A stretch of 64,000 nucleotides of DNA from positions 19,850 to 83,849 of the forward strand of contig NZ_JACCKA010000060.1 in NCBI RefSeq assembly GCF_013425525.1, written 5' to 3'. This document shows, piece after piece, positions 31,791-41,847 of this stretch. Below the pieces are notes generated by a model that was not told the origin of the DNA, made no database searches, and saw only the letters and a list, made by a program, of their open reading frames with translations. Origin of the DNA: Luteimonas salinisoli. GTDB lineage: Bacteria; Pseudomonadota; Gammaproteobacteria; Xanthomonadales; Xanthomonadaceae. Numbering within the stretch: position 1 is the stretch's first letter; every line of letters begins with the position of its first letter. The translations under genes and the position numbers were made by a program.

Positions 31791-33974
31791 TCAGGTGAAG
31801 ACCGCCGGCGCCACGTGCACGCAGTTGCGTCCCCCGCGCTTCGCCGCATACAGGGCCTTGTCGGCGCGGTCGATGGTCGCCGCCGGACTGTGCTCGCCGT
31901 CGCGCCGCGTGGCCACCCCCACGCTGACGGTCAGGCGCAGCGCCTGACCCTCCCATTCGATCACCAGCCGCTCCACCGCCGCGCGCAGGTCCTCGCCGAC
32001 CTGCCGGGCCGCGGCGCCGCCGCGGCCCGGTAGGACCGCGATGAACTCCTCGCCGCCGTAGCGGCCGAAGATGTCGCGCTCGCCGAGCGCGCCGCGCAGC
32101 GCCGTCGCGGCGGCGCGCAGGCAATGATCGCCGCAGGCGTGGCCGAAGCGGTCGTTGACCGACTTGAAGCGGTCGAGGTCGACGAACAGCACCGACACCG
32201 GCTGGTCGTCGCGCTCGGCCTCGGTGAAGGCGCGGGTCAGCCACTGGTCGATCGAGCGGCGGTTGAAGCTGCCGGTCAGGGCATCGAGCTCGGCCGACCG
32301 GCGCAGGTTGACCGCGGCGATCGCCTGGTCGATCTGGACCTGGGTCAGGCGCACGAATTCGGTCGCCAGGGCCATTTCGTCGCTGGTGAACCCGTCCCCG
32401 CCGGGACGCCGCAACAGCACCGCGCCCCAGGAAGGCGTGCGGATCTGCAGCGGGATCACCGCTTCGATCGCCAGGGAGTCCGGCGTGGTCAGCGGCTGCT
32501 GCAGAGCGATGCCGTTGGCGGCCTGGCGCTTGAGCGGCAGCAACCTCGGCTGCAGCTCCGCGCCTACCCGGTCCTTCTCGCCGTGCGGGTGCACGACCAG
32601 CAGGTCGCGGCCGTGGAAGCCGTGAGCCACCGCCACCATCGACTCCACCGGCAACAGCGGCAACAGTTGGTCGAACAGCATGCGGAACCCGGTCCACTCG
32701 ATATCTCCCGGGGCGAGCGTGCGCAGCTTGGCCTGCAGCGCGTTGACCAGATCCGTGCGGGCGGCCTCGCGCTGCATCCGCCGCTCGGTGTCGGCGCGCG
32801 CCAGCCGGTCGTGGTCGCGCTGGTCCCGGTATTCGCTGATCCGGCTCACCAGGCCGACCGCGAACACGATCAGGGTGGCCACAACCCCGGCCTGGAAGCC
32901 GTAGCGCATCGCCGCCAGCCCGGGTAGCACGCCCTGCCCTGCCAGCTGGCGCAGCAGCACCAGCAGCAGCGTAGCCAGCACCACCAGCAGCAGCGGCCAG
33001 GCCATCGCCACGCGGCGGCGGCCGGCATCCATCAGCAGCGCCATGCCGCCCAGTCCGCTTGCGACCCAGCCCAGGGCCGCCAGCGGCTGCATCACCGGAT
33101 CGAGCAGGCGCAGATCGAGCAGGCAGATGGCGGCGAGCAGCAGCAGCATGCCCACCGCGACGCGCAAGGCGCGCGTGACGGCCGCGCCGAGTCCATCCGC
33201 CCCGACGTAGTGCTCAACCAGCTTCAGCCAGCAGGCCAGGAACAGGAACACCAGAGCCCACATGCCCTGCGCCTGCCAGGCCGCGAACAGTCCCAGCACC
33301 GGCATCGCGTACAGGTGGCCGTTGATCGCGGCCAGCATCAACAGCGCCAGGGTGGCGCAGGCGAACAGCAGCAGGAACGTCCGGTCGCGCGCCGCGCCGT
33401 AGAGCGCCAGCGCCAGCAGCGAGAGCGTCAGCAACGCCGCATACACGGTGGCGGCGATCGCCACGGCACGCTGCTCCAGACGCGCGGCCTCGTCGTCGTC
33501 GAGCACCAGCGGACGCAGTGCAGCCGCCGCGCCGCCTTCGACGTGGAGATCCAGCTCCAGCGGCCCTTGCCAGTGGGCCGGCAGCCGCAGCCGGTAGCCG
33601 GACGCGAGCACGCCCTGGCCGTCGGAGCCGAAGAAGCCGCGGCTCGGACTGCGCCAGTCGCCCGCCTCGATCCACAGCGCTCCGACCGGCTCGCGCGGCA
33701 GCCACAGCACCCGGCCCGGCGTCTCCGGCTGCGCCGGCGCCAGGGTGAAGCGCAGCCGGGCGTGGCTCCGCTGCGCCCGCCCCCCTTCGTGGCGCAGCAC
33801 GCGCCCGTCGGCCACTACTTCGCCGCCGCCGCCCGGCGCCAGCGAAACCGCGACCTGCGCCGGACTTTCGCCGCCGGCGGCGATCACCGCTGCAGCGAGC
33901 AGGCACACCAGCAGCGCGAAGCCGGCCAGGAACACGGCATCGTGATCGCGGTGCCGGCGGCCGATTCGGCTCAC
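31791..33974 (-). CDS. membrane diguanylate cyclase with 7TM sensor region
   Basis: 727 residues. A leading helix and a periplasmic beta-rich domain (about 40-185, resembling 7TMR-DISM extracellular domains) are followed by seven to eight membrane helices (about 190-400), a GAF-like middle region (about 430-545) and a GGDEF domain. The active site is GGEEF (about 640-644), so c-di-GMP synthesis is likely. The I-site RxxD is absent (GERD at that position), so product inhibition may be lacking. The GTG at 33974 has GGGGA six bases upstream and overlaps the stop of a 17-codon ORF. Confidence 0.88.
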   Translation of the reverse strand: MSRIGRRHRDHDAVFLAGFALLVCLLAAAVIAAGGESPAQVAVSLAPGGGGEVVADGRVLRHEGGRAQRSHARLRFTLAPAQPETPGRVLWLPREPVGALWIEAGDWRSPSRGFFGSDGQGVLASGYRLRLPAHWQGPLELDLHVEGGAAAALRPLVLDDDEAARLEQRAVAIAATVYAALLTLSLLALALYGAARDRTFLLLFACATLALLMLAAINGHLYAMPVLGLFAAWQAQGMWALVFLFLACWLKLVEHYVGADGLGAAVTRALRVAVGMLLLLAAICLLDLRLLDPVMQPLAALGWVASGLGGMALLMDAGRRRVAMAWPLLLVVLATLLLVLLRQLAGQGVLPGLAAMRYGFQAGVVATLIVFAVGLVSRISEYRDQRDHDRLARADTERRMQREAARTDLVNALQAKLRTLAPGDIEWTGFRMLFDQLLPLLPVESMVAVAHGFHGRDLLVVHPHGEKDRVGAELQPRLLPLKRQAANGIALQQPLTTPDSLAIEAVIPLQIRTPSWGAVLLRRPGGDGFTSDEMALATEFVRLTQVQIDQAIAAVNLRRSAELDALTGSFNRRSIDQWLTRAFTEAERDDQPVSVLFVDLDRFKSVNDRFGHACGDHCLRAAATALRGALGERDIFGRYGGEEFIAVLPGRGGAAARQVGEDLRAAVERLVIEWEGQALRLTVSVGVATRRDGEHSPAATIDRADKALYAAKRGGRNCVHVAPAVFT

Positions 33975-34024
33975 GCGGACTCCCCGGACCCTGCATCCTG
34001 CGCATCGCGATCGCTGAAATCCAT
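33971..34024 (-). CDS. possible 17-codon leader peptide of the diguanylate cyclase gene
   Basis: An ATG at 34024 preceded by GGGGGG (three bases away) opens a 17-residue acidic peptide (MDFSDRDAQDAGSGESA). Its TGA overlaps the GTG of the cyclase gene (GTGA), so translation of the two would be coupled. A TATTAT -10-like sequence lies on this strand at 34076-34071. This may be a coupling ORF or chance; it is too short to judge by composition. Confidence 0.35.
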   Translation of the reverse strand: MDFSDRDAQDAGSGESA

Positions 34025-34174
34025 GATCCCCCCGTCTACCTGGCTGCTCGCAAGACGCGTGCCACAAATGATAATACCGTCACACATGGCACCCGACGCA
34101 GTACGCATTCTCCCGCATCCGCCGCAGAGCGGCAGGCAGGCCCTACACTGTTCGTTTTCCCCCGCAGCCGACGC

Positions 34175-35962
<1,788 letters not shown>

Positions 35963-35976
35963 CCACGGAGGTCAGA

Positions 35977-36354
35977 ATGCGCATGCTTCCGCCGGCAACC
36001 CTGTCCGCCTTCCTGCTGGCATCGGCGCTGGCGCTGGGCGCCTGCGCTGCCGCCCCGCAGCCGGGCTCGCCGGTTCCGCTGCCCGAACGCGTCCCCGCCG
36101 CGGCGGATCCGCTGCAGCTCGACCGCAGTTGCGCCAGCGACGCCGACTGCGCGGTCAAGAACGTCGGCAACTGCTGCGGCTACTTTCCCGCCTGCGTCAA
36201 TCGCGATGCGCAGCCGGACCCGGACGCGGTGCGCGCGCGCTGCGCGGACAGCGCGATGAGCTCGGTCTGCGGGTTCCGGGAAATTTCCGCGTGCAGCTGC
36301 GTGAGCAACCGCTGCGAGGCGCTGCAGCAGTCGCTGCAGGCGCCGCTCGAATGA
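35977..36354 (+). CDS. cysteine-rich lipoprotein
   Basis: 125 residues. A lipobox (ALALGAC, acylated Cys near residue 23) predicts a lipoprotein. The mature part after about residue 50 holds ten cysteines (SCASDADCAVKNVGNCCGYFPAC, then RC, VC, CSC and RC), probably disulfide-bonded in the periplasm. This spacing recalls small eight-cysteine-cluster proteins of unknown function. It starts 14 bases after glnS, and its TGA overlaps the ATG of the deaminase, so it may be in an operon with both. The role is unknown. Confidence 0.8.
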   Translation: MRMLPPATLSAFLLASALALGACAAAPQPGSPVPLPERVPAAADPLQLDRSCASDADCAVKNVGNCCGYFPACVNRDAQPDPDAVRARCADSAMSSVCGFREISACSCVSNRCEALQQSLQAPLE

Positions 36355-36929
36355 TGCTGTACGCGCAGGTCCACCTCACCCTGCCGGCCTGGGTACACGA
36401 AGCCGTCGACCCCACGGCGACGATCCCCGACGACGCCGGCAAGGTGGCGCTTGCGGTGGAGCTGTCGCGGCGCAACGTCGACGCCGGCAGCGGCGGGCCG
36501 TTCGGCGCGGCGGTCTTCGGCCCGGACCACCGCATCGTCGCGGTGGGCGTGAACCGGGTACTGCCGCAGAACTGCTCCCTGGCCCACGCCGAGACCATGG
36601 CCTACATGCTCGCGCAGCAGCGCCTGCAGCGCGCGCGCCTCAACCGCGATGCCGCGGACCGCGCGGTCGGGCCCTATGTCCTGGCGACCTCGGCGCAGCC
36701 GTGCTGCCAGTGCTACGGCGCCACGATCTGGGCCGGCATCGACCGGCTGCTGATCGGCGCGCGCGCCGAGGACGTGATGGCGCTGACCGAGTTCGACGAG
36801 GGCCCGCTGCCGGCCGACTGGATCGGCGAACTCGGACGGCGCGGCATCGAGGTGGTGCGCGACCTCCACCGCGAAGCCGCCTGCGAGGTGCTGCGCGGCT
36901 ACGGCGGATCCGGCGGCGGACGCTACTGA
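36351..36929 (+). CDS. cytidine/deoxycytidylate deaminase family nucleoside deaminase
   Basis: 192 residues. The zinc site is complete: HAE (His79-Glu81, the proton-donating Glu included) and PCCQC (Cys118, Cys121). PFGAAVFGPDHRIVAVGVNRV precedes it, and the 30-residue N-terminal extension resembles guanine-deaminase-like and tRNA-adenosine-deaminase-like members. The substrate (guanine, cytosine or a modified base) is not determined. ATGs at 36351 and 36354 overlap the stop of the Cys-rich lipoprotein gene. Confidence 0.88.
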   Translation: MMLYAQVHLTLPAWVHEAVDPTATIPDDAGKVALAVELSRRNVDAGSGGPFGAAVFGPDHRIVAVGVNRVLPQNCSLAHAETMAYMLAQQRLQRARLNRDAADRAVGPYVLATSAQPCCQCYGATIWAGIDRLLIGARAEDVMALTEFDEGPLPADWIGELGRRGIEVVRDLHREAACEVLRGYGGSGGGRY

Positions 36930-36993
36930 GCGCGACCTCCGCGGCGCGCCGACGCGTCGCGATCCATCGACCGCACGAGCCAACGGAAGCCCG

Positions 36994-38040
36994 ATGCAAG
37001 ACGCCCTGCTGTGCTACTGCCGCGCCGGATTCGAACCCGAACTGGCGGCCGAGCTGACCGAACGCGCGGCGCTCGCCGGCGTCGCCGGCCATGCGCGCGC
37101 CACCCGCGACGACGGCTACCTGCTGTTCCACCGCGACGGCGGCGAGCCGCTGGCCGCGGCGCTGCCGTGGAAGGAGCTGGTATTCGCGCGGCAGAAGCTG
37201 GCGCTGATCGCGGACATCGCGGCGCCGGATCCGCGCGACCGCATGACGCCGGTGCTGGCCGCGCTGGAAGGCCGCGGCCGCTACGGCGACCTGTGGATGG
37301 AGCATCCGGACTCGGACGCCGGCAAGCCGTTGTCCGGGCTGGCGCGCAGCTTCGGCAACGCGCTGCGCCCGGTGCTGCGCGCGCGCGGCTTCCTCACCGC
37401 GCAGCAGGATCCGCGACTGCCGCGCCTGCACGTCTGCTTCGTCGCCGGCGACCGGGTGCTGCTCGGCCGCGGGCAGCCGGCCGACGGCGCGCCGTGGCCG
37501 CTGGGGATCCCGCGGCTGAGGCTGCACGCCGGCGCGCCGGCGCGCTCGGCTCTGAAGCTGGAGGAAGCGCTGCTGTCGCTGCTGGGCGAACGCGAACGCG
37601 AGGCCTGGCTCAGGCCCGGGATGCGCGCGGCCGACCTGGGCGCCGCGCCGGGCGGCTGGACCTGGGTGCTGACCCGCTACCACCTGCACGTCGCCGCGAT
37701 CGACAACGGTCCGCTGCAGCCGCAGCTGCACGAAACCGGCCTGGTGGACCACCTGCGCGCCGACGGCTTCCGCTGGTCGCCGGAAACGCCGCTGGACTGG
37801 ATGGTCTGCGACATGGTCGAACAGCCGCGCCGCGTCGCGTCGCGGATGGCGACCTGGTTCCGCGAGGGCTGGTGCCGTCACGCCATCTTCAACCTGAAGC
37901 TGCCGATGAAGCGGCGCTGGCAGGAGACGCGGCTGTGCCTGGACCTGTTCGCCGACGAAACCGGCTCCCCGCTGACCGTACGTGCGCGGCAGCTCTACCA
38001 CGACCGCGAGGAAATCACGGTATTCGCCAGCCGCGGCTGA
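36994..38040 (+). CDS. rlmM: 23S rRNA (cytidine-2498-2'-O)-methyltransferase
   Basis: 348 residues. An N-terminal THUMP-like region (residues 1-170) is followed by a Rossmann methyltransferase domain: RPGMRAADLGAAPGGWTWVL (about 205-224), DWMVCDMVEQP (about 268-278) and FNLKLPMKRRW, which contains the catalytic lysine of 2'-O-methyltransferases. LCYCRAGFEPELAAEL at the N-terminus is typical of RlmM. It methylates C2498 of 23S rRNA. It stands alone on the plus strand. Confidence 0.95.
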   Translation: MQDALLCYCRAGFEPELAAELTERAALAGVAGHARATRDDGYLLFHRDGGEPLAAALPWKELVFARQKLALIADIAAPDPRDRMTPVLAALEGRGRYGDLWMEHPDSDAGKPLSGLARSFGNALRPVLRARGFLTAQQDPRLPRLHVCFVAGDRVLLGRGQPADGAPWPLGIPRLRLHAGAPARSALKLEEALLSLLGEREREAWLRPGMRAADLGAAPGGWTWVLTRYHLHVAAIDNGPLQPQLHETGLVDHLRADGFRWSPETPLDWMVCDMVEQPRRVASRMATWFREGWCRHAIFNLKLPMKRRWQETRLCLDLFADETGSPLTVRARQLYHDREEITVFASRG

Positions 38041-38161
38041 AGCGCGGCAGGACGGGGCGGTGCGGGTTTCAAGCCACCTTCATCCCGTCGGGGCTACGGT
38101 GGCGCCCGAGGCCGGCGGGCGGCAATCCCGCGGCTTCGACCCCCCTTCCGAGGAGCGCCCC

Positions 38162-38653
38162 ATGACCTGTCGGAACCCCGCACTCGCCATCGCCCTGCTC
38201 GCCTGCAGCGCGCCCTGGGCGTTCGCGCAGGACGCCATGACCCCCACCACCACCGTCGACCCGGCCGCCCAGACCACGCCGGAGACCCCGGTCGATCCTG
38301 CCCAGCCGGTCGATCCGGCGCAGCCTCCCGTGCAGCAGGCCCCGCCCCCGACCACGCCGACGCCGCCGACGACGCCCACCAGTCCGGGTGCCCCTCCGGC
38401 ACCGGCGCCTGCCGCATCGGGCACGGCGATCCTGATGCAGGACGGCCAGGAGGTACGGATCAGTTCGCACCTGCCGGATTCGGTGGTCGGCGACTACCGC
38501 GTCGACTTCGCCGCGTTGGACGCCAACGGCGACGGCCGTATCAGCCGCGCCGAGGCGCGAACCAACGCCAGCCTGACCGCCGAGTTCCACGTCGCCGACA
38601 GCAACGGCGACGGCCGCCTGACCCCCGACGAACTCTCCGGCTGGACCAGATAG
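38162..38653 (+). CDS. exported EF-hand protein with Pro/Thr-rich linker
   Basis: 163 residues. A signal peptide (cleavage near FAQ-DA) is followed by a long Pro/Thr/Val linker with VDPAQP repeats (about 35-90), then a domain with two calcium-binding EF-hand loops, DANGDGRISRAE and DSNGDGRLTPDE. The loops have all ligand positions filled. The linker could span peptidoglycan or act as a spacer. GAGGAG lies six bases before the ATG. The partner is unknown. A strong terminator follows. Confidence 0.85.
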   Translation: MTCRNPALAIALLACSAPWAFAQDAMTPTTTVDPAAQTTPETPVDPAQPVDPAQPPVQQAPPPTTPTPPTTPTSPGAPPAPAPAASGTAILMQDGQEVRISSHLPDSVVGDYRVDFAALDANGDGRISRAEARTNASLTAEFHVADSNGDGRLTPDELSGWTR

Positions 38654-38680
38654 TTTCGCCGGCGGCGACCCGCCTGGAAG

Positions 38681-38711
38681 ACGCCCCGGCCCCGGCCGGG
38701 GCGTCCGTTTT
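38681..38711 (+). terminator. intrinsic terminator of the EF-hand gene
   Basis: ACGCCCCGGC (38681-38690) and GCCGGGGCGT (38695-38704) form a 10-bp stem with a four-base loop, followed by CCGTTTT. It lies between convergent genes and may act in both directions. Confidence 0.75.
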
Positions 38712-38718
38712 CCGGGTC

Positions 38719-39894
38719 TCAGCCCCCGGCGGCCCGGCGCCACAGCGCGCCGATCAGCGGCGGCATCCTTCCCGCCATCCCCAGCAGCCGGCCGCGCAGC
38801 AGGGTCGGCACGACCGCGTCGTTGGAGAACAGCCGGTTGATGCCGTCGAACGCGTAGGCCGCCGCCGTGTTCTCGCTGCGGCGGCCGCGGGCCCAGCGCT
38901 GCAGCGTCTGCGGCGCGCTCCAGTCGATTCTCCGCCGCCGCGCCTTCAGCACGGCCTCGCGCAGCGCCGCGACGTCGCGCAGGCCCAGATTGACGCCCTG
39001 GCCCGCCAGCGGATGGACCACGTGCGCGGCATCGCCCAGCAGCAGCACCCGGCCCGCCAGCATCTGTCCGCTGAGCTGGCGCCGCAGCGGGAACGCGACC
39101 CGCCGCGACAGCGGCGCGGCCGCGCCGAGGCGTGCGTCGAACGCGCGCGTCAGCGCCTGGCCGAACCCGGCATCGTCGAGTTCCAGCACCCGCGCCGCCT
39201 CGGCGTCCGGCAGCGTCCATACGATCGAGCTGGCGCCGTCTGCGCAGGGCAGGAACGCCAGCGGCCCGCCCGGCAGGAAGCGCTGCCAGGCGGTGTCCTC
39301 GTGGCCGCGTTCGGTGCCCACGTAGGCCACCACGGCGCGCTGGCCGTAGTCGTGCGCGTGCACGGCGACGCCGGCCAGGCGGCGCAGCGTCGATTCGGCC
39401 CCGTCGGCGGCGATCGCCAGCCTCGCGGCGACGCGGCCACCGTCGTCCAGCCGCAGCAGCACGCCGTCGCCGTCCTGCTCCAGCGCCTCCACGCGTCCGG
39501 GACAGCGCAGCTGCACACCGGCCGCGGGCAGCGCCGCCCACAGCCGGTCGACCAGCAGGCCGTGCTCGACGATCCAGCCCAGCGTTCGGCTGCCCAGGGC
39601 ATCGGCGTCGAACACCAGCTCGCCGCCGCCGCCGGCGTCGAACACGCGCATGCGGCGGTAGGGCTGCGCGCGGGCGGCGCGCACCGGCTCCCACGCGTCC
39701 AGTTCGCGCAGCAGCTGCGCATTGTCGGGGGCGAAGGCGTAGACGCGCAGGTCCGGCCGCTCCGGCGACCAGGGCGGCGGCGCGGCCGTTTCCACCAGCT
39801 CGACCGACAGATCCAATCGCGCCAGCGCCAGCGCGCAGGCGGCGCCGACTACGCCGCCGCCGACCACCGCCACGTCGCTGCGCCGGCGCCGCAT
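38719..39894 (-). CDS. UbiH/UbiF family FAD-dependent ubiquinone hydroxylase
   Basis: 391 residues. The FAD dinucleotide-binding motif VAVVGGGVVGAACALALARL (about 8-27), the DG motif (AIAADGAESTLRRLAGV) and the second FAD motif GRVLLLGDAAHVVHPLAGQGVNLGLRD (about 290-316) are present. LxxQAR is not obvious. It acts in ubiquinone ring hydroxylation. The ATG at 39894 overlaps the TGA of the upstream ubiH by one base (TGATG). Whether it corresponds to UbiF, UbiI or UbiM by activity cannot be told from sequence alone. Confidence 0.9.
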   Translation of the reverse strand: MRRRRSDVAVVGGGVVGAACALALARLDLSVELVETAAPPPWSPERPDLRVYAFAPDNAQLLRELDAWEPVRAARAQPYRRMRVFDAGGGGELVFDADALGSRTLGWIVEHGLLVDRLWAALPAAGVQLRCPGRVEALEQDGDGVLLRLDDGGRVAARLAIAADGAESTLRRLAGVAVHAHDYGQRAVVAYVGTERGHEDTAWQRFLPGGPLAFLPCADGASSIVWTLPDAEAARVLELDDAGFGQALTRAFDARLGAAAPLSRRVAFPLRRQLSGQMLAGRVLLLGDAAHVVHPLAGQGVNLGLRDVAALREAVLKARRRRIDWSAPQTLQRWARGRRSENTAAAYAFDGINRLFSNDAVVPTLLRGRLLGMAGRMPPLIGALWRRAAGG

Positions 39895-41111
39895 CACGCC
39901 TGCCCGGCCCGGCATAGCGCCGGCACGTCGCCGCGGTAGCCCATGGCACCGCCCGCCAGCAGCGACTGCAGTGCGGGCACGCGGTCCACCGCGAGCAGGC
40001 CGAGACTGCGCAGCGGGCCCAGCAGTGGCGCATCGGCCGCGGTCATCCGCGCCAACCCGTCCGAGAACGCCAGGGTGCGCTCGCGGTCCTCGCGCCGTCG
40101 CGCGGCATACGCCCGCAGCACGCCGTCGTCGCCCGGATCCGCACCGTCCCGGCGCTGCGCGGCGACCAGCTCCGCAAGGGTCAGGGCATCGCGCAGTCCC
40201 AGGTTGAAGCCCTGCGCGCCGACCGGGTGCAGGGTCTGTGCGGCGTTGCCGACCAGCACCGCGCGCGCGGCCGTGGTGCGCGCCGCGACCATGCGCAGCG
40301 CCGGATAGGCGCTGCGCGCGCCGGCCGAGACGAAACGCCCGGCGCGCCAGCCGAAGGCGCGCTGGATGCGCGCGAGAAACCCCTGCTCGTCCAGCGCCAT
40401 CGCGGCATCCGCCTGCGCGCGCGCGACGCCATGGACCACCCCGTAGTGGCGGTCTCCGCGCGGCAGCAGCGCGGTGGGCCCGTGCGCGGTGAAACGCTCG
40501 TAGGCGGTGCCGTCGGGCGCGCGGGCGGCGCGCACGCGCGCGACCAGCAGGGTCTGTCCGTAGTCGTGGGTCTCGGCGCCGATCCCCAGCGCGCCACGCA
40601 CGGCGCTGCCGGTGCCGTCGGCGGCGACCAGCAGGCGCGCGCGCAGCACCCGTTCGCCGCCGTCGTCGGCGATGCGGACCTGCTGCCTGTCCCCGGCCCG
40701 GGCGCAGCCCAGGAAGCGCGCCGGGCGATAGCGTGTCAGCAGGGGCAGCCCGTCCAGCCGCTCCGCCAGCGCCATACCGAAGTCGCGCGCCACCACCACC
40801 TGGCCGAAGCTGTCGCGACCGAAATCCGCGGCTTCCAGCAGCACGCGGCCGAAATCGCCGGCGCGGCTGACGTGGATGCGGCGGATCGCCCCGGCCGGCG
40901 CGCGCAGCTTCTGCAGCACGCCGAGCGCGGCGAGCGCGTTGACGGTGGCCTCGGCGAAGCTGAGGTTGCGCTCGTCGAACACCGCCGGCAGCTCGCCGGA
41001 CGGCGTCGACTCGACCAGGCCGACGTCGACGCCGGCCCGGTCCAGCGCGATCGCCAGGCTGGCGCCGACCAGGCCGCCGCCGACGATCACCACGTCATGA
41101 TCGGAACGCAT
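39894..41111 (-). CDS. ubiH: 2-octaprenyl-6-methoxyphenol hydroxylase-like UbiH
   Basis: 405 residues. VVIVGGGLVGASLAIALDRAG (residues 6-26) binds the FAD ADP moiety, AADGTGSAVRGALGI is the DG motif, and VGNAAQTLHPVGAQGFNLGLRDALTL (about 300-325) is the second FAD motif, here with N-A-A-Q where most have G-D-A-A. The arrangement fits UbiH. ERNLSF (FDERNLSFAEAT) is the family signature. The start at 41111 is chosen because the domain begins immediately. It is the first gene of a two-gene ubiquinone unit. Confidence 0.9.
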   Translation of the reverse strand: MRSDHDVVIVGGGLVGASLAIALDRAGVDVGLVESTPSGELPAVFDERNLSFAEATVNALAALGVLQKLRAPAGAIRRIHVSRAGDFGRVLLEAADFGRDSFGQVVVARDFGMALAERLDGLPLLTRYRPARFLGCARAGDRQQVRIADDGGERVLRARLLVAADGTGSAVRGALGIGAETHDYGQTLLVARVRAARAPDGTAYERFTAHGPTALLPRGDRHYGVVHGVARAQADAAMALDEQGFLARIQRAFGWRAGRFVSAGARSAYPALRMVAARTTAARAVLVGNAAQTLHPVGAQGFNLGLRDALTLAELVAAQRRDGADPGDDGVLRAYAARRREDRERTLAFSDGLARMTAADAPLLGPLRSLGLLAVDRVPALQSLLAGGAMGYRGDVPALCRAGQA

Positions 41112-41208
41112 GCCGGCATGATAAGCGCTGCACCGCTGCCCGGCGTCGCGCTGCCCCGGCGTTTCGCACCGCCGCGGCGGGATCCGCACGGCCGCCGCGC
41201 CGTTCCGC

Positions 41209-41214
41209 TAAAAT
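41209..41214 (+). promoter_or_regulatory. possible -10 element before the 41241 gene
   Basis: TAAAAT matches five of six consensus positions, in a GC-rich surround. Transcription from about 41221 would give a 20-base leader with GGA ten bases before the ATG. The -35 region is poor. Confidence 0.35.
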
Positions 41215-41240
41215 GCCCGTCTGTCTCCCGGAACCAGCCC

Positions 41241-41825
41241 ATGACCGCCACTTCCCGCCGCGCCCTGATCCTGGTCCTGCTGGCCGCCCTGATGGCGACC
41301 ACCCGCGTGCATCATTTCGCGGCGGTGCCGGACGCCTCCTGGGCGGTGTTCTTCCTCGGCGGCTTCTACCTGCGCGACTGGACCCGCTGGGCGTTTCCGG
41401 CGCTGATGGCGCTGGCGGTCCTGGTCGACGCGCTGGTGATCACCGCCCAGGGCCTCAGCTTCTGGCAGCACTACTGCATCTCGCCGGCGTACTGGGCGCT
41501 CGTCCCGGCCCATCTCGCGCTGTGGGGCGGCGGCTGGTGGCTGCGCAACCATCACCGCGGCATCGGCCCGCGTTCGCTCGGGCTGGGCGCCGCCAGCCTG
41601 CTGGTCTCGGTGGCGCTCTGCCACCTGGTCGCGCAGGGCAGTTTCTACTGGCTCAGCGCCAGCGTCCCCGCACCGGACCTGGCCGGCTGGTGGAAGAACT
41701 ACAGCGACTGGCTCCCCGCCTATCTGGGCGTCGCCGCGCTCTATGCCGGGCTAGCGGCCGCCGCGCATGCCACCGTGGCGCGGCTGCAGGCCGGGCAGCC
41801 CGCCCTCGACGCGCCGCGACGCTGA
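41241..41825 (+). CDS. integral membrane protein next to cobalamin adenosyltransferase
   Basis: 194 residues with about six hydrophobic segments, starting with a signal-like helix (RRALILVLLAALMATTRVHHF). FAAVPDASWAVFFLGGFYLRDWTRWAFPALMALAVLVD and ISPAYWALVPAHLALWGGGWW are notable. Its size and helix count fit the substrate-binding S component of an energy-coupling factor importer, and the next gene uses cobalamin. This is an inference only. The gene lies 22 bases before the adenosyltransferase on the same strand. Confidence 0.7.
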   Translation: MTATSRRALILVLLAALMATTRVHHFAAVPDASWAVFFLGGFYLRDWTRWAFPALMALAVLVDALVITAQGLSFWQHYCISPAYWALVPAHLALWGGGWWLRNHHRGIGPRSLGLGAASLLVSVALCHLVAQGSFYWLSASVPAPDLAGWWKNYSDWLPAYLGVAALYAGLAAAAHATVARLQAGQPALDAPRR

Positions 41826-41847
41826 TCGCCGAGCGCCGGGCGCGCCG

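Noticed and set aside
36129..36350. N-terminal extension of the nucleoside deaminase
   Set aside because: The upstream part of the frame is the Arg-rich shadow of the Cys-rich lipoprotein; conserved deaminase sequence begins at 36351.
41112..41240. Cobalamin riboswitch before the membrane protein/adenosyltransferase pair
   Set aside because: Only 129 bases are available and no B12-box-like sequence (GCCACTG) is present.
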